Part shown: positions 10,190-21,059 of the stretch, piece after piece
Position numbering within the stretch: the first letter of the stretch is position 1
Layout: each line of letters starts with the position of its first letter
DNA from: Chaetoderma sp. LZ-2023a
Lineage: Eukaryota > Mollusca > Caudofoveata > Chaetodermatida > Chaetodermatidae
Length of the DNA stretch: 64,000 nt
Direction of reading: 5' to 3'
Assembly: GCA_034401795.1 (NCBI GenBank)
Contig: CM067369.1
Location: 135,379,365 to 135,443,364, forward strand
Notes under the pieces: model-generated
Seen by the model: only the letters and a program-made list of their open reading frames with translations
What the model was told of the DNA's origin: nothing
The model's database searches: none
Translations under genes and position numbers: made by a program

Positions 10190-10374
10190 CTTTATTTATC
10201 GAGGGTATATCATCAGTAAACTGATCTTCCTGAGGCCCTCCCAAACACAATAAACTATGTACAGTTAAATAAGCAGCAAACACATACATGTACATACAAA
10301 CACACTCATAAATGCACTTATACACGTACGCACACACTGACTCAGTCTGTCTGTCAGTCAGTCACTCTCACTCA

Positions 10375-10468
<94 letters not shown>

Positions 10469-10530
10469 CATGACTCACTCACTCACTCACTCACTCACTC
10501 ATGACTCACTCACTCATGACTCGCTAACAC
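10120..10530. repeat. Cluster of simple repeats: (TAA)n, (CT)n, (ACTC)n
   Basis: TAA triplets at 10149-10188, CT dinucleotides at about 10375-10465, then ACTC/TGACTC words to about 10522. Between them, 10190-10330, is 'tttatttatcgagggtatatcatcagtaaactg' type sequence that looks like a retroelement 3' tail, but this could not be confirmed. Confidence 0.9.
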
Positions 10531-10674
10531 ATTTTATATTACATATATACATTAATATCAACAAGTTTCCATTAACTCACTGGATATGTCCACTGAAGCA
10601 ATGACTCAAAATATAATTTCCAACAGTTATCTCCCTTGAATCCATAATACTGAGAATTCAGTTATTTAGTATAT

Positions 10675-10866
10675 TAACCCTTTTATGACGAAGATGGCCC
10701 AAACTGGTCCCTGCAGTGTTCTTGAGAAATGTGCAGACTATTTCCGAAAATTTACCACTAGGTAACCGAGCCACCCATTCCAGGAGTCAATTTTCAGAAA
10801 CAGTCTTCACCCGACCTGCAAATAGACTGTCACAATTTTTTTGGACAAAATTTTTCATTAAAGAGC
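10675..10866. repeat. Dispersed intron repeat, family V
   Basis: 'aacccttttatgacgaag', 'ctgcagtgttcttgagaaatg', 'accgagccacccattcca' and 'cattaaagagctaa' (words in V order). It ends where the LINE-like remnant on the minus strand begins. Confidence 0.65.
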
Positions 10867-11051
10867 TAAGGTGAATTCATATACTTCTGCATATTATGAT
10901 TGAACGATGATAGAGTCGGACATTGTGTAATGCTTTGAGGTAATGCTTTCCAGAGTTGAACTGCTTTAAGATGTAGATGACCAAAGGTTTTTGAACGTAA
11001 ATTAAGGGAATGTGTATCTTCTACATATATAGTTATATGATTTTCTTTTAG
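10867..11051 (-). mobile_element. LINE 3' remnant next to an exon border
   Basis: On the minus strand the stretch reads ...THSLNLRSKTFGHLHLKAVQLWKALPQSITQCPTLSSFNHNMQKYMNSP and stops. This matches the conserved C-terminal pattern of non-LTR reverse transcriptases (RS..FG......LWN.LP..I...TL.SF). The open frame continues into the host exon on the opposite strand by chance or ancestry. It is the 3' end only. Confidence 0.5.
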
Positions 11052-11585
11052 TTCCAAATTTAGCAGTTTGGATAAGGAGGAATCGGCCCTGATTAAAAGC
11101 ATTAGACAGAAAGATGAAAAAAGGATGAAATCCAAGCACAAAATTTCCTTAAAATCGAATGACACTACATTCATTGGTACCGTTAATAAATCGGTCAATT
11201 CTCCAAAGCAAAGGGCATCAACACCGAAAAGTGCACCTTCTGTGAAATGCTCTGCTCTTCCCGGCACAGATTTGTCGCTGAAAAGTTCACATCCAGAGTC
11301 AAATAATAAGCCTGTCCATGATGCTACAATCGCCAGTGTAAAATCCATCTGTCAAGATATGTGCGGTAATACCGCTAAAGGTCCATGTGCTGTGAGCGGT
11401 CGAAAGGACAGTACTCATAACGAACCTAAGATAGCTCGTGTCAATCGAAAGTGTAGACTGATAGATGACGGTGAGCAGCCCAGCACCAGTGGCGCATTCA
11501 GGCATAAGAAAGTGCAGGAAATTCGTCCTGGATCACCATGTTTTACAAATGAGCTAAGCAAATTTTCCGACCAGCAAGCTAAAAG
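11052..11585 (+). CDS. ERCC6L2: ERCC6L2-like gene, large linker exon
   Basis: A 534-nt exon with acceptor 'gattttcttttag' and donor 'AAAAG/gtgata'. It starts with the last base of a codon and ends with two bases. It encodes about 177 residues rich in Ser, Lys and Pro (SKFSSLDKEESALIKSIRQKDEKRMKSKHK...KARVNRKCRLIDDGEQPSTSG...), presumably disordered, with basic patches that could act as nuclear localisation signals. Vertebrate ERCC6L2, as recalled, has only a short link between Tudor and helicase parts, so this is a lineage extension. Frame continuity with 8565 and 15048 supports it. Confidence 0.75.
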
Positions 11586-11699
11586 GTGATATATTACATA
11601 CAAAATGTACATGTACAATGTAGATATTAGCTTTAAACATGGATATAACTCGGGAATGATATTCGACTGCATACCTGTGAGGTCTTTCACCCTGCCATA

Positions 11700-12075
11700 T
11701 TTTAACCAATAGAGGGGTCTATTTGTAGCTCTGCCCCACCCGTTTCCAGCTAATCTCGACCCACATTTGGTGTGTGTTTGGATTGATTTATATACTTTGA
11801 ATCCTGAATTACCAGAATAACAATTTCAAGGTTATGCTAACGGTAAGCTGTTGAATATGTTGAAACTAATTTGACTGGGAGCTGTTGCTGCCTATGCATG
11901 TAGCAGCAGTAGCTCACAGTCAGATTAGTTTCAAAATATTCAAGAGTGTTTATTAAATTCTAAATTCATCAACGACATACGGTACAATTTGTACACTTGA
12001 CTGATTTTTTGAGCTTCAAAAATGATAATGGGGCTAAAATACCTCATTGTGGTTATAACACCAGCCTACATTGTA
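11700..12075. repeat. Family S repeat with embedded hairpin P
   Basis: S words 'agctctgccccacccg', 'ttccagctaatctcgaccca' and 'aattaccagaataac' lead to 'cggtaag', a full hairpin P (11848-11945) and the trailing part 'gtttattaaattctaaattcat' to about 12070. It has the same layout as 4563-5180, 51030-51430 and 54700-55080. Confidence 0.75.
11848..11945. repeat. Hairpin repeat family P, complete copy
   Basis: CTGTTGAATATGTTGAAAC..., centre 'gctgttgctgcctatgcat' and 'gtagcagcagtagctc', right arm ending TTCAAGAG. Non-coding, strong foldback. Confidence 0.88.
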
Positions 12076-12102
12076 CATGTGACATAATTCGTTATGGGTA
12101 AT

Positions 12103-13836
12103 ATGTCACAAATAGCCGTGTCAAAATTGGTGGATTTGTTACACTCTAAACTTTTTATGTCATTACAAGTTTGATTTTCTCCAGATGTAGTTTATCTATC
12201 AAGGGAAGTTACATGTATATATCATTTTGTGTAAACATGTTCTCTTACAAATGAGACCATTTCTGTAGGATTATGTTCAATGAAAGAAAGTCTAGGGCAT
12301 TATAAACAAAACTAGTCAGGGGTGGATCCGGAGGTGCTGGAGGAAGCGGAAAAAACGGAGAAATCATACTATTAATAGAAGTACTACTAGCATTAGTGTC
12401 TTTTCAGTTTGATTCTAACATCAGCCACTAGATGTTTCTAGAGGTGGCCCAAAGCACAGAAAGCCATATATAGGTCAAGATCAGGCTAACAGAATTTTTT
12501 GGTTCAGATCAGTTTTCATGCACGCGGTCATTTTTCGCGTTTAAATACTCTAAAATTTATTCAGACTAGGTCTGAGAAAAAATCCCAATGCTAGCAGGAT
12601 GGATAGGGAATTATACCATTGGACAGCATTTTTAGGAACAAAATGATAACTTGATTCCCTGGATAGATAAACTACAGCTGGAGAAAATCAAACCAGTGTG
12701 TAGGTTTTATTATGTGAGAGCTATCAAACTCGAGACTGTATGGGGGAGATCGTCTGAGGGCAAATTATTATATGGTACATGTATTTACATAAAGGGGACA
12801 CAGAAACTACATTCAGTGAATGAAGATAGGGCACTGAATACCAGGCTCCTTTCCTGTTATTGTCTAAACTGAGTTAGTAGAGATTATGAGAGATGTGAAA
12901 ATGATGATTATGTTGAAACTTTCAAACTTGTGAAATTCTCATACTCAAATAGCCAATCTGTTGATTTAGATAATTCAGATGATGCCGAACCGGATACAGC
13001 TCATACTCTCCCATATCAATCAATCAATAATCGAATGTATGAAATTGTTTTCAGGCAGTGTAGAGTGTACATGTAGTTGCTCTTAGACCTAATGTGGAGT
13101 CACTGAGTAACTATTTTTTATTTCATGTTACTTCCGATGGGGTGCTCTCTCTACCAGACAATTTTACAATGCAATTTTACAATGCTGGAACAAACATTTT
13201 AATGGACTTCTATTATGAGTTATGTAAAACCAACCAGGAACGGTTGCTTCTATAAAGCCAGGGATTCTGATAGTGTGGTCATTCCAGTTGGATGTGTAAT
13301 GTATGTTGGTGTAGATTTCATGGAAAATAATGATGATACTTTCATTCTAAGAAACCAAGACCATGTGTGCAATAGCCACCATAGTTTGCTCTGTCATTCA
13401 TTCACAACATAAAATGTGATTGTTAGGCACTGTGATGATGATGTCTTAGATACTTGAGCGCATCGGTGAGTGTAACTAGAATTGTGTCCTTTCACGGAAA
13501 AATAATTGGTGAAATTTCTAAGTCAATTTTTGACAGTGCAAAGGCACTGATAAAAGAAGGAAATGAAACATTAAGTGGATGGAAATGAAGAAAGTTATGT
13601 CATTTCAAAGAACGAAGGTCACTTTTGAGAAAATGAGGAGAACGTTCAGCCATTCTAATGCATTTTCTAATTTAATTAACATCATTTAATTATTAATATC
13701 TTGTTAAATACACTTGATTCATAAATTTTAATTACATTTTCTGATAGGGCTTTGATTTATCTGATTGATTGGTAGAAAAATAGAAAAACGGTCAGTTTTT
13801 TTACATGTAACACTTTTTAACGGCTATTTGTGACAT
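12103..13836. mobile_element. Degenerate 1.7-kb element with 17-bp inverted ends
   Basis: 'atgtcacaaatagccgt' at 12103-12119 is the exact reverse complement of 13820-13836. Between them, 12640-13420 on the + strand reads as decayed coding sequence in changing frames (for example ...WIDKLQLEKIKPVCRFYYVRAIKLETVWGRSSEGKLLYGTCIYIKGTQ..., then ...SYVKPTRNGCFYKARDSDSVVIPVGCVMYVGVDF...). I do not recognise the family. The likeliest reading is a dead DNA transposon with a broken transposase or cargo gene; a processed gene copy is the alternative. No clear target duplication. Confidence 0.45.
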
Positions 13837-14143
13837 GTGATTTATGATGTCATATAATTGCTTGAGTGGCGGAATGGATCATCTTATTATTTCTTATTCT
13901 GTACATGTACATGTACATGCACATGTATTTACAGTTGTTATTAGTAAACACATCTTTTTGGTCCGGTATCATATTAACATGAGATAGAGTTACTACAACA
14001 TGTACCAAGATCTTTCTAAAAATAAACATGGTAGTTTAAAATGGTTTACATACATGTACATGTAATTTGCTTAAAATCTCTGTTTAACCACATTACCGAC
14101 AAATCCATGAAAAAGTTTGATTCTTTCCAATGCATAGCATATT

Positions 14144-14234
14144 CTGTTGAACGTTTTGAAGTTAATATAACTGGAAGCCATTGCTGCCTAAGGCAGCAAT
14201 GTCTCACAGTCATATTCATTTCAAAATATTCACC
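14144..14234. repeat. Hairpin repeat family P, complete copy
   Basis: CTGTTGAACGTTTTGAAGTTAAT...ACTGG, centre 'attgctgcctaaggcagcaat', right arm 'tcatttcaaaatattcacc'. Divergent arms, perfect centre. Confidence 0.85.
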
Positions 14235-14402
14235 AGCTTTCATGTATTGTTGTATTGAAATTGAGGTCAGCGCTAAAACATTTGAATTCCAGAGCAACCT
14301 TGCTGTTTGTTTTGGAAGTTCAACCATGAATTTTGGGAGTATTCTACTCCCAGACTTCCACTAGTGGGAGCTTTGTTCTTTCAGGTACTTATTTCTTAGA
14401 CT

Positions 14403-14728
14403 TAAAGGAAATCTCACCTTATCTTGTACTAACCATTCAGGTGGTAGAATTTTGCCATCCATAATCTATGCCTGACATTTTAGCTTATTACATGTACCAT
14501 GCTGAACACAAAATTTATTCAGGTTTTAGTAGCTAAATGTTGATATATTTCCCCAGCCTGTGATGGCTGTCATGACTTTTCAACCAATGAGAAAAAATTA
14601 GCATGTCTGCTGCGGTATATATGGCCAGTTGTAGATCAGGTGCCAGCTATAGTTTAGCAATGTGTTATAAAAGCAATCATACAGGTAAGCATCAACTTCC
14701 AGTCAAATTAGTTTCAAAATGTTCAACG
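14403..14728. repeat. Family R repeat followed by half hairpin P
   Basis: Second copy of the unit at 8585-8860, ending in TACAGGTAAG, followed by only the right arm of family P ('cttccagtcaaattagtttc...gttcaac', 14694-14728). The donor word is retained although the left arm is lost. It lies 320 bp upstream of the next host exon. Confidence 0.8.
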
Positions 14729-15047
14729 AGACACATCTTATATAATAAAGAATATAATGCATTGGCACGTACATGACATCACACACAATCGCTTGAGGAG
14801 ACAAAATGGTGGCGATCACTGTTCAACATTTACGCGATATTACAAAGCTGATAATTGTGATACAGAAATGGGAATGTGACAGGAAATGAATGATATGGAA
14901 TCTATTAACCACTATCTATCAGTACAATACAACATTTGAGATGAGATTAGCATCGCTTTAAGAAGAATAAGTCGTAGAATAATAATAAAACATGTAGGAA
15001 GACGTTAAGTATGGTTTTATAACGTTATTGTTTATTGTTTGTTTTAG
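14729..15047. other. Intron, nothing recognised
   Basis: AT-rich sequence leading to the pyrimidine-rich acceptor 'ttattgtttgttttag' at 15047. No repeat family or gene identified. Confidence 0.5.
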
Positions 15048-15202
15048 CTTACCTATCTCAGTCAAACAAAACCAGCAAAGTGAAGCAGATATGATATTAA
15101 GGTCAGTTGATAAACATGATCCTTCTCCGACTTCAGTTCAACGTAGACCTGCTCCGAGAAAGAATGTACGGAGTGGCAGCATCACAAAGCACAAGAAACC
15201 AG
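15048..15202 (+). CDS. ERCC6L2: ERCC6L2-like gene, second linker exon
   Basis: A 155-nt exon with acceptor 'ttgttttag' and donor 'AAACCAG/gttgac' (weak donor). It starts with one base that completes AG/C (Ser) from the exon ending at 11585 and ends with one base. The peptide is LPISVKQNQQSEADMILRSVDKHDPSPTSVQRRPAPRKNVRSGSITKHKKP: polar, basic and probably disordered. The clusters RRPAPRK and KHKK may help nuclear import. No fold or catalytic motif is visible. Phase agreement on both sides is the main support. Confidence 0.72.
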
Positions 15203-16016
15203 GTTGACAATATTACATTTTTGTACTAAATAATAGAGGTGAATTAAAAATGCTTCAATGCGCTTATTTCAGTGTTGTTTAACACAGGCTATTCAGTGTT
15301 TTGCCACTACTGTTTGAGAGCTGTCATGGCTGTAGCGGAACAATGCTGAAAAATATGGTTTAAATTAAATTGCATTGTTAAAGTTATCTTGAAGCAATAA
15401 GATTAGGAAATATTTAGAAAAGTTCAATGAGGATCATGTTTGAAGCTGCCATTTGAGTTTAATATTTGTAGCCACCATTATTTATGATTCAGTTGTTCTC
15501 GCTGTTGTGCAATGCCTATTATCCAACCATTCCCGTAATGTTAATGCTAGTTATTGTACTGTAGGCCTCCAAGTTGAGGAGGGCTATCTCAACAGAGCAT
15601 ATTAAGAGTATAGGAGGTGTATTCTAATTGTATATTTCCTATGGTAAAATTGAAACGTGCTAGGCTAGATATTTTTAATAGCAATTTGAGTGAAAGTTGT
15701 TGACGGGCAAAGGCGATCGTCACTGAATATTTCTAAATATTTCTTAAATCGTATTGATTCAGGATATCCTTAATTGAATAACTCTGTACTAGACATATAT
15801 ATATATATATATAATCACTGCTTTCATCCCTGGAATCTCCTGGTATCTATTTCTGTCAAATATACTATTTTTAAAGCTACATGTAATTTACATGTAACTG
15901 GTGCTTGGACAGCAGTTATCTATCAGTCAAATTAATTTTAAATGTGTAATTGTGACAAATACATGTAGATTGTAGCTGACCTGACAGGTTTAGTGTGTTA
16001 ACCCTTTCTACATCAA
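15203..16016. other. Intron, nothing recognised
   Basis: AT-rich. Contains a short (TA)8-type tract near 15796 and a weak, half-length match to family P near 15910-15945. No gene. Confidence 0.5.
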
Positions 16017-19000
16017 CTAATACTTACATGTATCCGATGTACTAATATGATAATGTCTATTATCTAGTCTAGCTCAAAATAAACAATTAAAACTATGCAC
16101 TCTCCATGGTCCTGCCCATACTGTGTCCAGGAATTACCATAAGCCTCCAGGTACCGAGTCAATTCCGCAGAACAGTCAGAATCGTCTATTTTGCTCTGTA
16201 AAACAGTCGCATGTTTTTTTAGCTCCAAAATTGTTAAAATTGTGCGTGTTTAGAGGATCTTTTGAACAATTGATTACTGGCTTCATGGAAGGAAAAGGGA
16301 AATCATCGCAGGGGCATGTTGTATCAATCTAGAATTTATACATTCGTGCCATAATGACTGTTTGAGATTTCCTTAAATTGGCATATTGTTTTAAAATGCT
16401 AGCGATTGTTGGAGTCGCTCCATTACCAGTTAACTTTTTAATCTTATCCAGGTACTCAGTTAATTTCTCTTGTAGCGATCGGTCTTAGTATTCTTGGATT
16501 TCTTAACATTACATGTATTTAGTTTCCAAGTTGTATTTTAAAAATTCAGTCAAAATTTTTTTTTATTAACATTGATTCAAGAGAAAGTTAATGTTTTTGA
16601 TGTGCTTCTTGCTCGGTTTTATGTTGCCATGTTCAGCGTTTTAATTCTTGTTCTGTGTTCACAGAAAGTGAAGGGGCAGGGAAAAGCCCCCCCCCCCGGA
16701 TACGCTCCGGTCACATTGTAACCGCTTTATGAAGCGGAAGTTCGCGGGACATCACTGCATCGCCTGTGCCAAGTGTAAGGTGGGATCCCCTTGTGATGTA
16801 TACGTTTGGTGATTGTGGGAGTTGGTGGCCGAATTTGATAGCGAAAAACGAGCGCATGCGGAGAGGATCGCGAAGGGTAAGGCGGCCGAGGTTGATCAAG
16901 GGTCCTTTAGAGGCTTAGAACATTGGCTCAGCGAGAGGATGGATTCTGCCTTGGGCATCTGGGAAGCTCAGTTTATGGCAGTGTTTGACTCCTTGTCATC
17001 CATGGTTCCGTTGATGCAGCCCAGTGCAGGACAACTAATTGGTGGTCTGGTTGGGTTTGCGGAGGAGTATGCACCTGGCCCTTCTCTCACAGTGGATTAC
17101 GAGCCGATGGCGGAGGAGGAAGGTTTGCTTCTGATGGGAGATGCCAGAGCTCTCTCAGATGTCGTCTCCCATGGGATATGTATGGGTCTGTGAGCTGGAT
17201 GGCATTGTCGACATTCCGTCGGGCATCTTCCATATGGAACTTATCTCATCTGGATTGCGCTCATTGAATACGTGTCAAGAACGGCCATGGCCGCCTTGTC
17301 GCATGGCTGCACCATCATGCAGTGGCTGCTGACGAAGGTGGGGGTAGTGCCTGAGGCTGCTCCTGGAGTTGTCTGGGACGCCATGTGCTTATCCCAAGAT
17401 TGCCTGGCCAGGGTAATGACCAGAATATTGGCGAAGCGAAGGAGGATGGTTCTCGATTGCATAGAACCAGGAGAGATGAGGGCTACATTGTCTTCTGCGC
17501 CCTTCATTGGTTCGGGCTTGTTTGGAGACTTAGCAAGTCAATGGTGGCAAAACAAAAAGTAGTCGGCAAGTTGTGGAAGTCGGCGACAAGGACACAGCCA
17601 CAGCAGTCCTATAAGCAGCACCGACAGGAGCAGCAGCAACAGTGGCAGAGATCGCCCTTCCGCCTGTCAGGCCATAATGCCCATCAGGCATCCGGTTCTC
17701 AGGGACCTGGCCGGTCGTCATCCAAAGCCTCTAATAAGAGGACCTATGATGATGACAGGAAGAGTGGTGACTCGGGACGACCCAGTTATCGTAAGGATAA
17801 TAGAGGTGGTGGATCTGGGCTGTAATATACGCCAAGAAGCCACACAGGTGATGGTCCTGACGGGTTTCCGGCGAGACCTGTACCGGTGGCACCAGGGATG
17901 TCGGGAGTCATGAATCTTCACCAAAGTGAATTAGCATTTTGTCGAGCAGCATCGACCGAGAGCTGTGTGCAGATTCCTACCGCGAAGGCAGACTTCAGCT
18001 GTTCTCAAACCGTTGGGAACAGGTTGTGCAAGACTGTTTGGTCTGTCATTGGTTAAGAAACAGCTGCGAACCAGCCTGGCTCATCCGTCAATTATTAGTT
18101 CCGTTGACTATGACTCCTGTCTGGACTCCCGTTCCAAGGGAGTCTGATCGTTTAGAGGTCATTCGCTCAGAAATCGAAGCTCTCCGGAAGAATGCGATTC
18201 ATTTTAGTCGCAATCAGTCCTCCCAGGTCTTCTATTCAATGGTTTTCCTCGTTCCGAAATGCACCGGAGGTTGGAGACCGATTCTCAACCTCAAGCCTCT
18301 GAACAAGTTTATACTTTCACCAAAATTCAAGATGGAGACTTTAGCAGTGGCAATGGCAGGTTTGAGAAAGGGCATGTGGGCAGTGTCGATACATGTAGAT
18401 CTGAAAGACGCTTATTTTCATATTCCATTGTCAATTCCTTTTCAGAAATATCTTCATTTTGCGTTTCAAGACAATGTCTGGGAGTTCAATGCGTTACCGG
18501 TCGGCCTGACCACGGCTCCAAGAGTCTTCAACAACGTGGTTCTCGCTATGACTTCTTATCTTCGCAGGAGACACAGCTGTTCATGCTTACATAGATGACT
18601 GGCTGCTGAAGGCGGGGAATCCAGTCATTCTGCGGAACAATCTGAAAGTGGTCCTAGCCTTATTAAAGTATCTAGGATGGATTGTCAATTTAGAGAAATC
18701 AGAGCTTACTCCATCCCAGGAGTTTCTTTATCTGGAAATTCTATTCAATCTCAGGGATGGTGTAGCTTTTCCGGCGGAGAGCAGAGTCAAGAGTCTTCAA
18801 GCAGTCTTGGGGTCAATTTCTCTAGGAGCCTATCTAACACGTCAGTTTCTCAGAATACTGGGTTTACTAGTATCTCTGGAGGAAGTGGTACCATATGTGG
18901 CAGTCAGGCGCAGACCGATTCAGATGTATTTAATGTCATTCTGGTCTCACCAATACACTGCAGTTTAAACCGTTCCTATGATAAACTAAGATCACTACAT

Positions 19001-19445
19001 TATATTTAAGTCATACATCATTGGAAAGCGCAAAATTACAATAAACTGTATTAAATTTTATAAAACTATAAAAACAAATACAGAAACGTATAGAAAATTG
19101 GCATAGCTTTCCAATGATGTATCACTTCAATAATATTATGAAATTAATTCTTCATATAAACTGTTTAACGTGCATTGTATCTGATTCCAGTAGTAAAGTA
19201 ATGCTGTTTGCGCATCTGCTATCGCTGTTACCAGCCGGAAATTGTATGCACGATGCATTCTGGGAAGGTATTTCCCCAAAATACTCTAATGTGGGAAAGG
19301 TCTATTGACTCGGTACCTGGAGGCGTGTGGTAATACACGGACGCGGTATGGCCAGGACCATGGAGAGTGCAGAGTTGTAATTATTTATTTTGAGCTAGAC
19401 TAGATAACAGATATTATCATAATAGTACATCTGTTAAGTATTACT
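16017..19445 (+). mobile_element. DIRS-type retroelement fossil, subfamily 1 (copy C)
   Basis: The ends are inverted copies of each other: about 16029-16180 and 19290-19440 share 'ctagtctagctcaaaata', 'gcactctccatggtcctg' and 'ctccaggtaccgagtcaat'. Inside are a gag-like part (about 16700-17820) and a DIRS-type reverse transcriptase part (about 17940-18960; GGWRPILNLKPLNKFI, LKDAYFHIPL). No tyrosine recombinase was recognised. A hairpin ('catacatcattggaaagc' with its inverse) lies at 19013-19125. The copy is broken in several places; its ends have drifted noticeably, so it is not young. Confidence 0.8.
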
Positions 19446-19530
19446 AATTCTCATAGAAACAAAAGCGGATGCTTTTTGGATTCACTGATAAACCGCTGAA
19501 AAGTAAATTTTTTACGATATAAATCTTATT

Positions 19531-19628
19531 CTGTTGAAAATTTTGAAATTAATTTAACTGGAAGCAGTTGCTAAATGCAGCAATGGCTTGATGGCTTCCA
19601 GTCAAATTAATATCAAAATACTCAGCAG
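19531..19628. repeat. Hairpin repeat family P, complete copy
   Basis: CTGTTGAAAATTTTGAAATTAATTTAACTGG, centre 'cagttgctaaatgcagcaatgg', right arm ending 'atactcagcag'. Foldback with a few mismatches. Confidence 0.85.
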
Positions 19629-19749
19629 TTTTCCTGTATATGATTGCCTTGAAAATGAGATATGGGGAATTCATCGCTAAAATGGATAAGCACCTGATAC
19701 TACATGTATGTAAAAAACCTAGATGTGAAAATTTATGTTTAAAGTAAAG

Positions 19750-20395
19750 CGATGTTAACCCTTTAACCATCAAAATTGTTTATACGGAAATTTAAATTTT
19801 TTTACTGAAAATGTCCAGTTGGAGGCCAAGAGATTATTTTTGAAAATTTAATACTGGGATTCCTGGCTAGTTTAAAGAGACAGTCATTGCAGTGGTAAAT
19901 TTAAAAAAAAGCTAAATGGACATTTTCCAATGCTGAAGCTGTTTTTGGACATGATGATTAAACGGTTAATGATTAAGTGGCCAAAATGGCTTATGAAGTG
20001 GTCTTCAGAAATGTCCATGCGCTGATGACGAGATTATTTTTGAATATTAATCACTGCAATGATAACCGAACCAATCATTTCATTGGTAAATATTCAAGAA
20101 TAGTCTTATCTTGGCCTGTAAATAATTATTCTTTAATGAAAATAAATAAATTTTCTTGACCGAATTTGACTCATTAAGCCTTTAACACTCAAGCTGGCTG
20201 AAAATGGCTTCTGCAGTGGTCTTGAAAAATTTTCATTTACAAACCAAGAGAAGACTATTTTTGAAAATTGACCAATAACTGAGCCAGTCATTTCAGTTGT
20301 AAATTTTTAAAACGTCTTGGTCTGCAAACAGACACTTTATAGGAGGAAAATTGAGATTTTCCTAAACAAATTTGAGAGATAATGGGTAAATAATT
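19750..20395. repeat. Three consecutive family V repeats
   Basis: Three degenerate copies (about 19755-19975, 19975-20165 and 20170-20395) each show 'aaccctttaacc/ttaatgattaag/aagcctttaacac' edges, 'gagaa..ttatttttgaa' and 'ccagtcatttcagttgtaaatttt' type cores. This is a local tandem arrangement of an otherwise dispersed repeat. Non-coding. Confidence 0.65.
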
Positions 20396-20496
20396 CAACT
20401 ATTAGATGGGTGATTATTGCATTATTCCAAACTGCATGAGTTTGCATGAACATATGTATGTACAAGTCATATTTACTGTGTTAACTTTATTCACAG

Positions 20497-20606
20497 GAGG
20501 CTTTGATGCGAGTGACCTTGAGAAGCCATGCTTTAGTTTTCCACCTGTATCCCCCAAACAGCCATTCCCACTTCTCTCAGAGGAGACTACAAACAATCCT
20601 ATAGAG
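20497..20606 (+). CDS. ERCC6L2: ERCC6L2-like gene, exon before the motor domain
   Basis: A 110-nt exon with acceptor 'tttattcacag' and donor 'ATAGAG/gtatgt'. Its first two bases complete a Gly codon from 15202 and it ends in phase 0. It encodes GGFDASDLEKPCFSFPPVSPKQPFPLLSEETTNNPIE. The DASDLEKPCF segment matches the recalled vertebrate ERCC6L2 DDEDLEKPYFP, which sits just before the helicase core. This anchors the identity of the two linker exons upstream. Confidence 0.9.
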
Positions 20607-20936
20607 GTATGTATTAAATCACTATAGTATGTAGATTTTCTCTTGCTTGCTTGCAGAAACTGAGAAATAGATGTCGCGTTGCTGATAACATTGTCATCAT
20701 CCAGGTTATTGGAGCTTACCTTGGGGACATCGTTGGCCTTGTCAAACTGCACCACAGCATTAATTCCTGAATCTAGTCGCATTCAATCATGATGCCATTA
20801 TCAACTACGTCACATGTAGGCTAATGTCATAATAAATTACGTCATGAATGGCGTTATTAAGGTTATCACAAACGCTTAATTGATGACGGACTAAGTGTTG
20901 GTGTACAAATTTTATGTCTACTATCTAATAAACATC

Positions 20937-21051
20937 CTGTTGAATATCTTAAACCTAATTTGACTGGGCTGCTGAGCACCCAGTCAAATTAGTTTCAACA
21001 TATTCAGGCAGCAACAGCGCCCACTCAAATTAGTTTCAAAATATTCAACAG
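20937..21051. repeat. Hairpin family P, complete copy plus extra right arm
   Basis: CTGTTGAATATCTTAAACC...GGGCTGCTGAGCACCCAGTC (shortened centre), right arm to 'catattcag', then a second right arm 'gcagcaacagcgcccactc...attcaacagcttacctgt'. The second arm extends to CTTACCTGT, the inverse of the donor word ACAGGTAAG, showing that the word belongs to the element. Confidence 0.85.
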
Positions 21052-21059
21052 CTTACCTG

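Noticed and set aside
10375-10530. CT and ACTC arrays considered as a CRISPR-like array
   Set aside because: Simple microsatellite with no spacers; a eukaryotic context as well.
12651-13412. Considered as exons of the host gene
   Set aside because: Lies between exons that already join in phase, frames are broken and the block is bracketed by 17-bp inverted repeats.
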